A stretch of 64,000 nucleotides of DNA, from NCBI RefSeq assembly GCF_018129005.1, contig NZ_JAAEDL010000013.1:89384-153383 (forward strand), given 5' to 3'. Of this stretch, positions 46,295 through 54,243 are shown one piece after another; position 1 is the stretch's first letter; each line of letters begins with the position of its first letter. Origin of the DNA: Neoroseomonas eburnea. GTDB lineage: Bacteria; Pseudomonadota; Alphaproteobacteria; Acetobacterales; Acetobacteraceae. The position numbers were made by a program, and so were the translations under genes. The notes under the pieces are model-generated. The model was not told the DNA's origin and did not search any database. It saw only the letters and a list, made by a program, of their open reading frames with translations.

Positions 46295-46662
46295 GGGATC
46301 TGCTGCGCATGGGGCCCTGGACATGGATCCTGGGCGCGCTGGTACTGCTGGCCATCGCGCTGCCGGCCGCCATCATGGGACCGAATCTCCTGCGCAGCCT
46401 GCAGGAACGGCGCATTCGCGCGCACGGCATGCCGGCGACGGCGGTTGTCGTCGGCATGGAGGAGACCGGGCGGCGCTTCGGCATCGAGCTGGTGCCCGAA
46501 CTCGTCATCCACTTCGAGGTGCGCGCCCAGGGACGGCCCCCATGGCGCGCCTCCATCGTGCGGATTCCCGGCGCGGCGGAGGTTCCCTTCTTCATGCCGG
46601 GGCGGACCTTCGAGGTGCGCTACGATCCCGCCCACCCCGAACGCGTCGCGGTCATGCCGTGA
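46291..46662 (+). CDS. Small membrane protein in the vgrG operon
   Basis: A 123-residue protein starting at GTG overlapping the vgrG stop. One N-terminal membrane segment (WILGALVLLAIALPAAIMG, about 11-29) is followed by a beta-rich domain (MPATAVVVGMEETGRRFGIE, VPELVIHFEV, PGRTFEVRYDPAHPE). The latter resembles DUF3592-type small domains. No signal for secretion. In a vgrG operon such a protein could be an immunity protein or an envelope partner of the spike; neither is proven. Confidence 0.7.
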   Translation: MRDLLRMGPWTWILGALVLLAIALPAAIMGPNLLRSLQERRIRAHGMPATAVVVGMEETGRRFGIELVPELVIHFEVRAQGRPPWRASIVRIPGAAEVPFFMPGRTFEVRYDPAHPERVAVMP

Positions 46663-46681
46663 CCCTGGACCGCCATCCGGC

Positions 46682-49288
46682 ATGAAGATCCTCAAGCCTT
46701 TCGCCCTCGGCATGCTGTCGCGGCCGGTCGAGTTCCAGCGCCGCTTCTTCCTGAGCGTCGCCTCGCTGGCCTTCTGCCCGATGGGCGAGCGGCCGGGCCT
46801 GCTCGGCGACATCGCCATGTGGAAATTCCTGCCCGAGGTGCTGCCGCCCGGCCAGGCGATCGACCTCTGCCTGCCGAAGACCGCGGCGGAGTTCCTGGTG
46901 ACCGGCAGCGCCTTTGCCCCGGGCGGGCGCCCGGTGCAGACGGTGACCGTCTCGGCACGGCTCGGCGGCGTCACCAAGCGCCTTGCCGCCGTGGGCGACC
47001 GTCACATCGAGGACGGCGTGCCGACCCAGCCCATTCCCTTCACCGAAATGCCGATGGGCTGGGACCGCGCCTATGGCGGGCCGAAATTTGCGCAGAACCC
47101 GCTCGGCCGCGGCATCGAGGAAATGCCGATCCCGGGCGTCGGCTACCGCGTCACCCTGCCCAATGTCGTGCTGCCCCAGGGCGCGGAACGGCCGCGTTCG
47201 CCCGAACCGGTGAATTTCGGCGCCATCGACATCGCCTGGCCGCAGCGCCAGCGCCTCGCCGGCACCCACGACCAGCGCTGGATCGACGAGGATTTCCCCG
47301 GCTTCGCCCGCGACATCGACTGGCGCATCTTCATGGCGGCGAGCCCCGACCAGCGTTTCCCGGGCTTCCTGCGCGGCGACGAGGATTACGCCTTCACCAA
47401 CATGCATCCCGAGGCGCCTGAACTGACCGGCCGGCTGCCGGGCGTGCAGCCGCGCATCCTCATCGAGCGGCGCGGATCTGGCCGGCTCGAGGACGTGCCG
47501 CTCTCGCTGACCACGGTGTGGTTCTTCCCCGCGCAGAAGCGGCTGGTGATGATCCATCACGGCCGCGTCCGCGTGGAGGAGGAGGATGCGCGGGACGTGA
47601 CGCTCGCGATCATCGGCGCCGACCGCCTCGGCGCGCCGCGTCCGGTCTCGGAGTTCGAGGCGGTGATGGCCGCGCGCCTCGATCCCGAGTACGGCCTGCT
47701 CGAGGCGATGCGCGACAGCGCGCTGGTACCCGAGGAACTGATCGTCCCCGATCCCGGCATGGAGGAGGCGCGCCTCCGCCACGAGGAGCAGGGCCTGCTG
47801 CGCAAGCGTGCCCATGCCCGGCGGCTGAAGGAATACGAGCGGCAGCGCCAGGTCCTGGCCGAGAACGGCCTCGACCCCGACAAGCACGGCCCGCCGCGGC
47901 CGCAGGAGGCGGAGCCGGTCCCGAAGCTCGACGAACTGCCGGCCATCATCGAGCGGGTGCGCGCGGAAGCGGAGAAGGCGAAGCAGGAGAACGAGGTCTT
48001 CCTGGCCGCGCAGATGGCGGAATCGGAGGCCGCCGCCGCGGCGGCCGGCCAGCCGCTGCCGGATCCGAAGAAGCGGCCTGCCGGCCCGCCGACCTTCTCC
48101 GCCGCCCGGATGCGCGCCGAGATCGAGGCCGATGCGGACCAGATGGAGCGCGAGGGGCGGGATGCCGCCGTCCTGCGGAACACCCTCGCCGATCCCGCGA
48201 TCGGCAAGCTGTGGGTCGATTCCGAGGAGGGCGAGCGCAAGGCCTACCTGCTTGCCGCCGACCAGCGGGACCCGGCGCCGCGGCTCGATGCCGCCGCCAA
48301 TGCGGCCCTGCGCGCCCGCCTGTTCGACGGCAGTCGCGGGGGGCCGCGGCTCGACCTGTGCGGCGCGGACCTCGCGGGGCTGGACCTCTCGGGCTTCGAC
48401 CTGACGGAGGCCTGGCTCGACGGCGCCGACCTGACCGGGACGAACCTGCGCGGCGCCAAGCTGGAACGCGCGGTGCTCGCCCATGCGAAGCTTGAAGGCG
48501 CGAACCTGTCGCGGGCGGATCTCGACGAAGCCAATCTCGGCCGCGCGATGCTCGCCGGCGCCGATCTCTCGCAGGCGGTCCTGCACGGCGCGGTGCTGCG
48601 CGGCGCGCATCTGCGGCGGGCACGCTTCGTGCAAGCGGACCTGACCGGCGCGGTGCTCGGCGATGCCTCGCTCGAGGAAGCCGACCTGAGCGGCGCGGTG
48701 GCGCCGAACCTGGTGTTGAGCGAGGCCTCGCTTGCCGGGCTGCGGGCGGCGGGGGCGATGCTGGAAGGCGCCGTCTTCGTGAAGACGCGCATGGACGGGG
48801 TGGATTTCACCGACGCCATTCTGCGCAAGGCGGCCTTCGTCGGCTCGCGCGGGGTCGGGGCGATCTTCGAGGGGGCGGACCTCTCGCGCGGCGCCTTCGC
48901 CGAAGCTTGCGACTTCACCGCCGCGCGCTTCGCCCGCGCGCGCTGCGTCGGCACCAACCTGCGCGGGACGGTGCTGGAAGGTGCGGTGTTCGACGGCGCG
49001 GTGCTCGATGAGGCCGATTTCTCCGATTGCCGGCTGCAGGGTGCCTCCTTCGATCTCGCGCGGGCGCGGCAGGCGCGCTTCGTCGTCGCCGACCTGCGCG
49101 GGGCGCGCATCACCCGCGCCGACCTGATGGGCGCGAGCCTGGCGCGCGCCGATCTCCGCGGCGCCGACCTCAGCGACAGCAGCCTCTACGAAGCCGATCT
49201 TGCGCGCATTCACGGCGACGGCGCGACGCGCTACGAGCGGATCCAGCGCACCCGCGTGCGCCTCAACCCACGCAGGACGCCGACATGA
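46682..49288 (+). CDS. DUF2169 and pentapeptide-repeat fusion protein
   Basis: An 868-residue protein. Residues 1-310 match the DUF2169 pattern (KPFALGMLSRPVEFQRRFFL, GWDRAYGGPKFAQNPLGRG, WPQRQRLAGTHDQRWIDEDF, FTNMHPEAPELTG). Residues 360-530 are charged and probably coiled coil (QRQVLAENGL, EKAKQENEVF). Residues about 550-850 are pentapeptide repeats of the A(D/N)LxG type, which build a right-handed beta-helix. DUF2169 proteins are encoded with PAAR-like proteins and VgrG in many type VI loci and are thought to act in effector loading. The stop overlaps the next gene by ATGA. Confidence 0.88.
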   Translation: MKILKPFALGMLSRPVEFQRRFFLSVASLAFCPMGERPGLLGDIAMWKFLPEVLPPGQAIDLCLPKTAAEFLVTGSAFAPGGRPVQTVTVSARLGGVTKRLAAVGDRHIEDGVPTQPIPFTEMPMGWDRAYGGPKFAQNPLGRGIEEMPIPGVGYRVTLPNVVLPQGAERPRSPEPVNFGAIDIAWPQRQRLAGTHDQRWIDEDFPGFARDIDWRIFMAASPDQRFPGFLRGDEDYAFTNMHPEAPELTGRLPGVQPRILIERRGSGRLEDVPLSLTTVWFFPAQKRLVMIHHGRVRVEEEDARDVTLAIIGADRLGAPRPVSEFEAVMAARLDPEYGLLEAMRDSALVPEELIVPDPGMEEARLRHEEQGLLRKRAHARRLKEYERQRQVLAENGLDPDKHGPPRPQEAEPVPKLDELPAIIERVRAEAEKAKQENEVFLAAQMAESEAAAAAAGQPLPDPKKRPAGPPTFSAARMRAEIEADADQMEREGRDAAVLRNTLADPAIGKLWVDSEEGERKAYLLAADQRDPAPRLDAAANAALRARLFDGSRGGPRLDLCGADLAGLDLSGFDLTEAWLDGADLTGTNLRGAKLERAVLAHAKLEGANLSRADLDEANLGRAMLAGADLSQAVLHGAVLRGAHLRRARFVQADLTGAVLGDASLEEADLSGAVAPNLVLSEASLAGLRAAGAMLEGAVFVKTRMDGVDFTDAILRKAAFVGSRGVGAIFEGADLSRGAFAEACDFTAARFARARCVGTNLRGTVLEGAVFDGAVLDEADFSDCRLQGASFDLARARQARFVVADLRGARITRADLMGASLARADLRGADLSDSSLYEADLARIHGDGATRYERIQRTRVRLNPRRTPT

Positions 49289-50346
49289 GCCGGGCCGAGA
49301 TCGAGGCGCTGGTGCGCGACGGGGAGGTGATCGACCGCACGCGGAGCTGGGCGGGGCTGAACCTCGCCGGGGCCGATCTGTCGGGCGGCATCTTCGAGGG
49401 GGCGGACCTCGCCAATGCCGACCTGCGCGGCGCCAACCTGCGTGAATCCATGCTGCACGCCGTGCGGCTGGACGGCGCCAACCTCGCGGGCGCCAACCTG
49501 ACCCAGGCGAGCTTCGTCGAATGCGGCATGACGCGCGCGAACCTCGGCGGGATCGAGGCGCCGATGTGGAACGCGGTGAACTGCGGCCTGCGCGGCGCCA
49601 ACTTCGCCAGGGCGAACCTGACCGGCGCGAACATCATCCAGTGCCGGCTGACCCGCGCCTCCTTCGCCGGCGCCACCATGGCCAAGGTCAACATGATGAA
49701 GTGCCGTACCGACGAGATCGATCTCGGCGGTACGCTGTGCGAGGACATGGTCATCATCGAGGGCGACTTCACGCGCGTCGGCATCGCCGGCACGCGCTTC
49801 GTCCGCACCGCCTTCATCCAGGTCTATTTCGCCGGCAGGGCGCTGCCGGGCTTCCCGGTCGCCGGCTGCTTCTTCCAGGATTGCGATATCTCGGGCTGCG
49901 ACCTCTCGGGCGCGGACCTGACGCAGGCGGGGCTGCAGAAGGCCAAGGCCGTGGGGACGAATTTCGAGGGCGCGCGCATGGCCAAGGCCGTGCTGCTCGA
50001 AGCCTCGCTGGTCGGCGCCGTGCTGCGCGGGGCGGACCTGTCGAACGCCATCCTGCAGGACGCCGACCTGACCGAGGCGGATGCCACCGGCGCGCGGATG
50101 GTCCAGGCGATCTGCGTGCGGATGAAGGCGCCGCGGGCGCGCTTCGGCCAGTGCGACATGACCTATGCCGACCTCAGCCACGCCGAGCTCGAACAGGCCG
50201 ACCTCGCCGGCGCGACGCTGACACGTGCAAACCTTCATATGATCCGCGATGCGGGTGCGCGTATCCCGGACCGGCGCGCGGCCTTGCCGCCCGACCAGGA
50301 CCGCGCGCAGGCCGAACGATGGCAGGAACGCTTCGCACCGCGTTGA
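49285..50346 (+). CDS. Pentapeptide repeat protein
   Basis: A 353-residue protein consisting almost entirely of pentapeptide repeats from residue 24 (LNLAGADLSGGIFEGADLAN onward), with a Cys-containing middle (IIEGDFTRVGIAGTRFVRTA) and a charged tail. It follows the DUF2169 fusion with a 4-base overlap, and the two proteins could stack as beta-helices. The role in the vgrG island is unknown; possibly a scaffold for the spike or cargo. Confidence 0.86.
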   Translation: MSRAEIEALVRDGEVIDRTRSWAGLNLAGADLSGGIFEGADLANADLRGANLRESMLHAVRLDGANLAGANLTQASFVECGMTRANLGGIEAPMWNAVNCGLRGANFARANLTGANIIQCRLTRASFAGATMAKVNMMKCRTDEIDLGGTLCEDMVIIEGDFTRVGIAGTRFVRTAFIQVYFAGRALPGFPVAGCFFQDCDISGCDLSGADLTQAGLQKAKAVGTNFEGARMAKAVLLEASLVGAVLRGADLSNAILQDADLTEADATGARMVQAICVRMKAPRARFGQCDMTYADLSHAELEQADLAGATLTRANLHMIRDAGARIPDRRAALPPDQDRAQAERWQERFAPR

Positions 50347-50371
50347 GCCGAAGGACGGGAAGGAGAGGCAG

Positions 50372-50971
50372 ATGAACGCGATCACCGGGATGACCGGCCT
50401 GGCCATGGCGGACACCGAAGCGGCGGAGGTGCTGGCACGGGATGGCGATGCCTTCGCCGTCCGTCTCGAAGGCCGCGAGGCTCCGGCGAGGCGCGCCTTC
50501 TCCTGCCTGGTGGAACCCGAGCCGGGCGACATCGTGCTGCTCGGCCGCGCCGGGTCGGTGCGCTACATCCTCGCGGTGCTGGAGCGCCCCGGCGCGGCGC
50601 CGATGCGCCTCGCGCTGCCGGACGGGGCGACGCTCGCCGCCGATGGCGGGCGGCTCAACCTTTCCGCCGGGACGCTGGTGATGGAGGCGGAGACCACGCA
50701 GCTCGCCACCAAGGCGCTCGGCGTGACAGCGCGCAAGGCGGACGCGAATCTCGGCCGCGCCTCGCTGGTCGCCGAGGCGATCGAATCCCTCGCCGAGCGC
50801 ATCATCGGCCGCTTCCGCCGCAGCTACCGCTTCATCGAGGAGAGCGAGCAGCTCCGCGCGCGCGACATCGACCAGCGCGCCAGCGGCCACCTGCACCTGC
50901 GCGGCGAGACGGCGAACCTGCAGGCCGGCGTGCTGGTGAAGCTGCACGGCTCGCAGATCCACCTGGGCTGA
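50372..50971 (+). CDS. DUF3540 family protein
   Basis: A 199-residue protein with AAGGAGAGG upstream of the ATG. The pattern includes EPEPGDIVLLGRAGSVRYIL (about 50-69), a beta-rich block LPDGATLAADGGRLNLSAGT and an ending LHLRGETANLQAGVLVKLHG, resembling the needle-like end of VgrG. This fits DUF3540, a family found with DUF2169 and DUF4150 genes in type VI islands. It may extend or cap the spike. Confidence 0.75.
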   Translation: MNAITGMTGLAMADTEAAEVLARDGDAFAVRLEGREAPARRAFSCLVEPEPGDIVLLGRAGSVRYILAVLERPGAAPMRLALPDGATLAADGGRLNLSAGTLVMEAETTQLATKALGVTARKADANLGRASLVAEAIESLAERIIGRFRRSYRFIEESEQLRARDIDQRASGHLHLRGETANLQAGVLVKLHGSQIHLG

Positions 50972-50981
50972 GGGCAGGCCG

Positions 50982-51374
50982 ATGTTCGCCAACACCCAGA
51001 TGATGGGAATGGACTTCGCCTTCCCCGATGTCTGCATCACGCCGGCCGTGCCGCCGGTGCCGATCCCCTATCCGAACATCGCCATGGGGCCGACGGCGAT
51101 CCCGAACCAGTTCTCGACGCTGGTGCTCGGCGCGCCGATGCACAACATGGGCACCACGATTCCCATGACCAATGGTGACAATCCCGGCGTGCTGCTGGGC
51201 GTCGCCTCCGGCACTGTGATGGGGCCGTCGCGGCACCTGCTCGGGTCCTTCACCACTCTCATCGAGGGCATGCCGGCGACCCGGCTGACCTCGATGTCGC
51301 TGCAGAACAGCACCAACATCCCCGGCTGCCGGGTGGTGCCGAGCCAGACCCTGGTGCTGATCCTGGCACCGTGA
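50982..51374 (+). CDS. DUF4150 PAAR-like spike tip protein
   Basis: A 130-residue protein with MFANTQMMGMDFAFPDVCIT and PAVPPVPIPYPNIAMGPTA, repeated glycine/proline turns and a C-terminal ATRLTSMSLQNSTNIPGC, which matches DUF4150 (PAAR-like). These cap VgrG trimers and sharpen the spike. The gene closes the vgrG operon, 10 bases after DUF3540. No toxin domain is fused to it, so any effector must be encoded elsewhere. Confidence 0.85.
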   Translation: MFANTQMMGMDFAFPDVCITPAVPPVPIPYPNIAMGPTAIPNQFSTLVLGAPMHNMGTTIPMTNGDNPGVLLGVASGTVMGPSRHLLGSFTTLIEGMPATRLTSMSLQNSTNIPGCRVVPSQTLVLILAP

Positions 51375-51409
51375 CCGCGCAAGGCATTTGACGGGGGGCG
51401 GGTGGCGGC

Positions 51410-51435
51410 GTAAGTTAACCGCATGGTTGACTTAC
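51410..51435. promoter_or_regulatory. Inverted repeat spanning the start codon of the ArsR gene
   Basis: GTAAGTTAACC (51410-51420) and GGTTGACTTAC (51425-51435) form an 11-base inverted repeat with one mismatch and a GCAT spacer. The start codon ATG (51423-51425) lies in the centre. AT-rich symmetry of this type fits an ArsR-family operator, so the regulator probably represses its own operon. Confidence 0.65.
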
Positions 51436-51755
51436 AACGCCCCGCCCTGGATCGCGTCTTCGGCGCGCTCGCCGACCCGACGCGGCGCGCGTTGATCGAG
51501 CGTCTGGCCGCCGAGGACGGGCTTTCGGTCTCCGAACTGGCCAAGCCTTTCGCCATGTCGCTGCCGGCGGTGATGAAGCACCTCGACGTGCTCGAGGGCG
51601 CCGGGCTGATCGCCCGCCACAAATCCGGCCGCACCGTTTCCTGCCGCCTGGTGGCGGAGCCGATGGAGGACGCCATGGGCTGGCTCGCCCGCTATGCGCG
51701 CTTCTGGTCGGAGAGCCTCGACCGCCTCGCGGCCGAACTGGAGGCCAAGGCGTGA
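51423..51755 (+). CDS. ArsR family transcriptional regulator
   Basis: A 110-residue winged-helix repressor: DRVFGALADPTRRALIERLA (about 11-30), recognition region ELAKPFAMSLPAVMKHLDVL and a wing GLIARHKSGRTVSCRLVAEP. No metal-binding ELCVCD motif is present. ArsR proteins of this type are commonly encoded with AHSA1/SRPBCC proteins, as here. The start codon lies inside a palindrome, and no ordinary ribosome site is obvious, so it may be leaderless. Overlaps the next gene by GTGA. Confidence 0.93.
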   Translation: MVDLQRPALDRVFGALADPTRRALIERLAAEDGLSVSELAKPFAMSLPAVMKHLDVLEGAGLIARHKSGRTVSCRLVAEPMEDAMGWLARYARFWSESLDRLAAELEAKA

Positions 51756-52195
51756 ACGAGGCCGTCATTCCCAGCCTGACCATGGTCCGCCGGATCAAGG
51801 CGGCGCCGGCGGCGGTCTTCGAGGCCTGGATCCGGCCGGAGATCCTCGCCCGCTGGTGGGGCCCGCACCACACCATGGTGCACACCGCCGAGATCGATGC
51901 GCGGGTCGGCGGGAATTTCCGCATCAGCCTGGTCGAGGACAGCGGCGCCCGCCACACCGTCTCCGGCACCTATGCCGAGATCGTGCCGGAGCAGCGCCTG
52001 GTCTTCTCCTGGGCCTGGGAGGCGACGGCGGAGCTCGTCTCCCGCGTCACCGTGACCTTCCGGCCCGTGCCCGAGGGCACCGAGGTCACGCTGGTCCATG
52101 ACCGCTTCGCCAATGAAGCCACCGCGACGCGCCATCGCCGCGGCTGGACGGAATCCTTCGAGCGCCTGGCCGCCAGCTTCGAAACGGCGGCCTGA
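51752..52195 (+). CDS. SRPBCC (AHSA1-like) protein
   Basis: A 147-residue protein starting at GTG, with the typical AHSA1 lines MVRRIKAAPAAVFEAWIRPE, ILARWWGPHHTMVHTAEIDA and RRGWTESFERLAASFETAA. The fold forms a helix-grip pocket that binds hydrophobic ligands. Its coupling to the ArsR regulator suggests that the two respond to a common small molecule or stress, but no ligand can be named. Confidence 0.92.
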   Translation: MNEAVIPSLTMVRRIKAAPAAVFEAWIRPEILARWWGPHHTMVHTAEIDARVGGNFRISLVEDSGARHTVSGTYAEIVPEQRLVFSWAWEATAELVSRVTVTFRPVPEGTEVTLVHDRFANEATATRHRRGWTESFERLAASFETAA

Positions 52196-52225
52196 CACAG
52201 CCCCAACAACGCCAGGAAGGCGACC

Positions 52226-52711
52226 ATGCAGGCACCGGAACGCACCCCCGAGCATCGCTGGCTGCAGCGCCTGGTCGGCGCCTGGAGCATGGAGGGCGAA
52301 TGCCCCGCCGGCCCTGGCCAGCCGCCGATGGCGGTGAAGGCGAGGGAGCGGGTGCGCGGCCTCGGCGAGTTCTGGGCCATCGCGGAGGGCGAGACGGAGA
52401 TGCCCGGCGGCGGCATCGGCCTCACGCACATGATGCTCGGCTACGATCCGGCGCAGGGCCGCTTCCTCGGCACCTTCGCGGCGTCGATGATGACGTATCT
52501 CTGGATCTATCGCGGCAGCCTCGACGCGGGCGGCACGACGCTGACGCTCGACACCGAGGGGCCGGACATGGGCACGCCCGGCCGCATCGCGCCCTACCAG
52601 GACATCATCACCCTGGATGCGGAGGGGAACCGCACGCTGACGACGCTCATGCAGGGCGCGGACGGGACCTGGCAGCAGATCATTTTCGCCCGCTACCGCC
52701 GCGCGGGCTGA
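52226..52711 (+). CDS. DUF1579 family protein
   Basis: The 161-residue protein has HRWLQRLVGAWSMEGECPAG at the N-terminus, HMMLGYDPAQGRFLGTFAAS in the middle and a C-terminal GADGTWQQIIFARYRR. This is the lipocalin-like DUF1579 pattern. It is in the operon with ArsR and AHSA1-like genes, a frequent combination. The function is unknown. Confidence 0.85.
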   Translation: MQAPERTPEHRWLQRLVGAWSMEGECPAGPGQPPMAVKARERVRGLGEFWAIAEGETEMPGGGIGLTHMMLGYDPAQGRFLGTFAASMMTYLWIYRGSLDAGGTTLTLDTEGPDMGTPGRIAPYQDIITLDAEGNRTLTTLMQGADGTWQQIIFARYRRAG

Positions 52712-52724
52712 GGAGGGCAGGGAG

Positions 52725-53807
52725 ATGGCACAGCGCATCCTGCTGCTGATCGGCACCAAGAAGGGCGCCTTCATCATGGAGGGCGACGCGGCGCGGAAGG
52801 AGTGGCGCCTGCGCGGCCCCTTCTGCGATGCCTGGCCGATCAACCACGTGATCGCCGACCCGGCGACCGGCGCCATCCACGCCGGCGGCGGCAATGAATG
52901 GTTCGGGCCGGCGGTCTGGACCTCGCCCGATCTCGGGGCGAGCTGGACGCATTCCAGCGCCGGCCTCGCTTATGCCGCCGGGGAGACGCCGATCAAGTCG
53001 GTGTGGTGTCTGGCGCGCGGGCCCGACGGTCTGTTCGCCGGCGTCGAGCCGGCCGGGCTGTTCCGCAGCGAGGATGGCGGCGCCACCTGGTCGCATGTGG
53101 CGGGGCTGCGCGACCATCCCTCCCGTCCCGAATGGCAGCCGGGCGGCGGCGGGCTGATCCTGCACCACATCGTGCCGCATCCGGAGGATCCGGACCGGGT
53201 CTGGGTGGCGATCTCGACCGGCGGCGTCTTCTACACCGGCGACGGCGGCGCCACCTGGGAACCGCGCAACCGCGGCACGCGCCAGGACTACGCGCCGGAG
53301 GACCAGCGCTATCCGGAGTTCGGGCAATGCGTGCATTCCCTGGTGCTCGCCCCCGGCAGGCCCGACCGGCTGTACCAGCAGAACCACTGCGGCATGTACC
53401 GCAGCGAGGATGGCGGCCGGCAATGGGTCAGCATCGAGAAGGGGCTGCCCTCCACCTTCGGCTTCCCCGCCGCGGCGCACCCGCGCGACCCGGAGACGCT
53501 GTTCCTGCTGCCGCTCAACGGCGACACGGCCGGCCGCTTCGTGCCGGACGCGCAGGCGGCGGTGTGGCGCACGCGGGATGCGGGGGCGACCTGGCAGGCA
53601 TTGCGGAATGGCCTGCCGCAGGAAAACGCCTTCTTCGGCGTGCTGCGCCAGGCCATGGCGACCGACACGCTGGAGCCCGCGGGGGTCTATTTCGGCACCA
53701 GCGGCGGCGGACTATACGCCAGCGCGGATGAGGGCGAGAGCTGGACCTGCCTCGCGCAGCACCTGCCCACCATCACCTCGGTCGAGACGCTGCTGGTCGA
53801 GGCCTAG
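52725..53807 (+). CDS. Asp-box (BNR) beta-propeller protein
   Basis: A 360-residue protein with at least six Asp-box turns: SPDLGASW, SEDGGATW, TGDGGATW, SEDGGRQW, TRDAGATW and SADEGESW. These fix a six- or seven-bladed propeller as in sialidases and sortilin-like proteins. It lacks a signal peptide (MAQRILLLIGTKKGAFIME), so it is probably cytoplasmic and not a sialidase; no FRIP motif is seen. It belongs to a family annotated as exo-alpha-sialidase or WD40/YVTN-like, of unknown role. Confidence 0.84.
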   Translation: MAQRILLLIGTKKGAFIMEGDAARKEWRLRGPFCDAWPINHVIADPATGAIHAGGGNEWFGPAVWTSPDLGASWTHSSAGLAYAAGETPIKSVWCLARGPDGLFAGVEPAGLFRSEDGGATWSHVAGLRDHPSRPEWQPGGGGLILHHIVPHPEDPDRVWVAISTGGVFYTGDGGATWEPRNRGTRQDYAPEDQRYPEFGQCVHSLVLAPGRPDRLYQQNHCGMYRSEDGGRQWVSIEKGLPSTFGFPAAAHPRDPETLFLLPLNGDTAGRFVPDAQAAVWRTRDAGATWQALRNGLPQENAFFGVLRQAMATDTLEPAGVYFGTSGGGLYASADEGESWTCLAQHLPTITSVETLLVEA

Positions 53808-53811
53808 CGCC

Positions 53812-54075
53812 GTGGCGACGGTGCTGCTGCCGGCGGCACTGGCGCGGCTGTTCCCGGGCGCGCCGCGCGTCGTCGAGATCGAAGCGGGCGACGTCGCCGC
53901 GGCGATCGCCGCGTTGGATGCGCGCTGGCCGGGCATGCGCGACCGGCTCTGCGATTCCACGCCGGCGATCCGGCGCCACCTCAACATCTTCGTGGAGGGC
54001 GAGCGCGCGACGCTCGCCACCCCGCTGCGCCCCGGCGGGGAGATGCTGGTGATGACGGCGATGAGCGGGGGGTGA
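53812..54075 (+). CDS. MoaD/ThiS family small sulfur-carrier-like protein
   Basis: An 87-residue protein starting at GTG, four bases after the propeller gene. It has the ubiquitin-like MoaD pattern: ATVLLPAALARLFPGAPRVV, a middle ALDARWPGMRDRLC, NIFVEGERATLATPL and a C-terminal Gly-Gly (MTAMSGG). A free diglycine is the site where MoaD/ThiS proteins carry sulfur. No activating MoeB/ThiF gene is present nearby. It is coupled with the Asp-box propeller, a combination known from other genomes. Confidence 0.82.
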   Translation: MATVLLPAALARLFPGAPRVVEIEAGDVAAAIAALDARWPGMRDRLCDSTPAIRRHLNIFVEGERATLATPLRPGGEMLVMTAMSGG

Positions 54076-54116
54076 TCCCCCCGCCGTCGCGTCATACCAG
54101 CGGCACGAGGCTGTGA

Positions 54117-54241
54117 CTCGTGCCGAGGCCGCGACTGCGGCCCGCCGGTGGTCCGGCGAAGCCCGGCAAGCCGGAGGTTTGCGCCCGGCGCCTGAGGGCA
54201 CGAAACGGCGGATACCAGCGGCCGCACATAGCGGCCGATGG
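54117..54241 (+). repeat. Intergenic repeat B, copy 3
   Basis: Matches copies at 15798-16030 and 25680-25801 (core GGTTTGCGCCCGGCG and GAGGGCACGAAA). It ends in a hairpin CCAGCGGCCGC, loop ACATA, GCGGCCGATGG. It fills the gap between the convergent MoaD-like and M20 peptidase genes and may terminate both. Confidence 0.78.
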
Positions 54242-54243
54242 CA

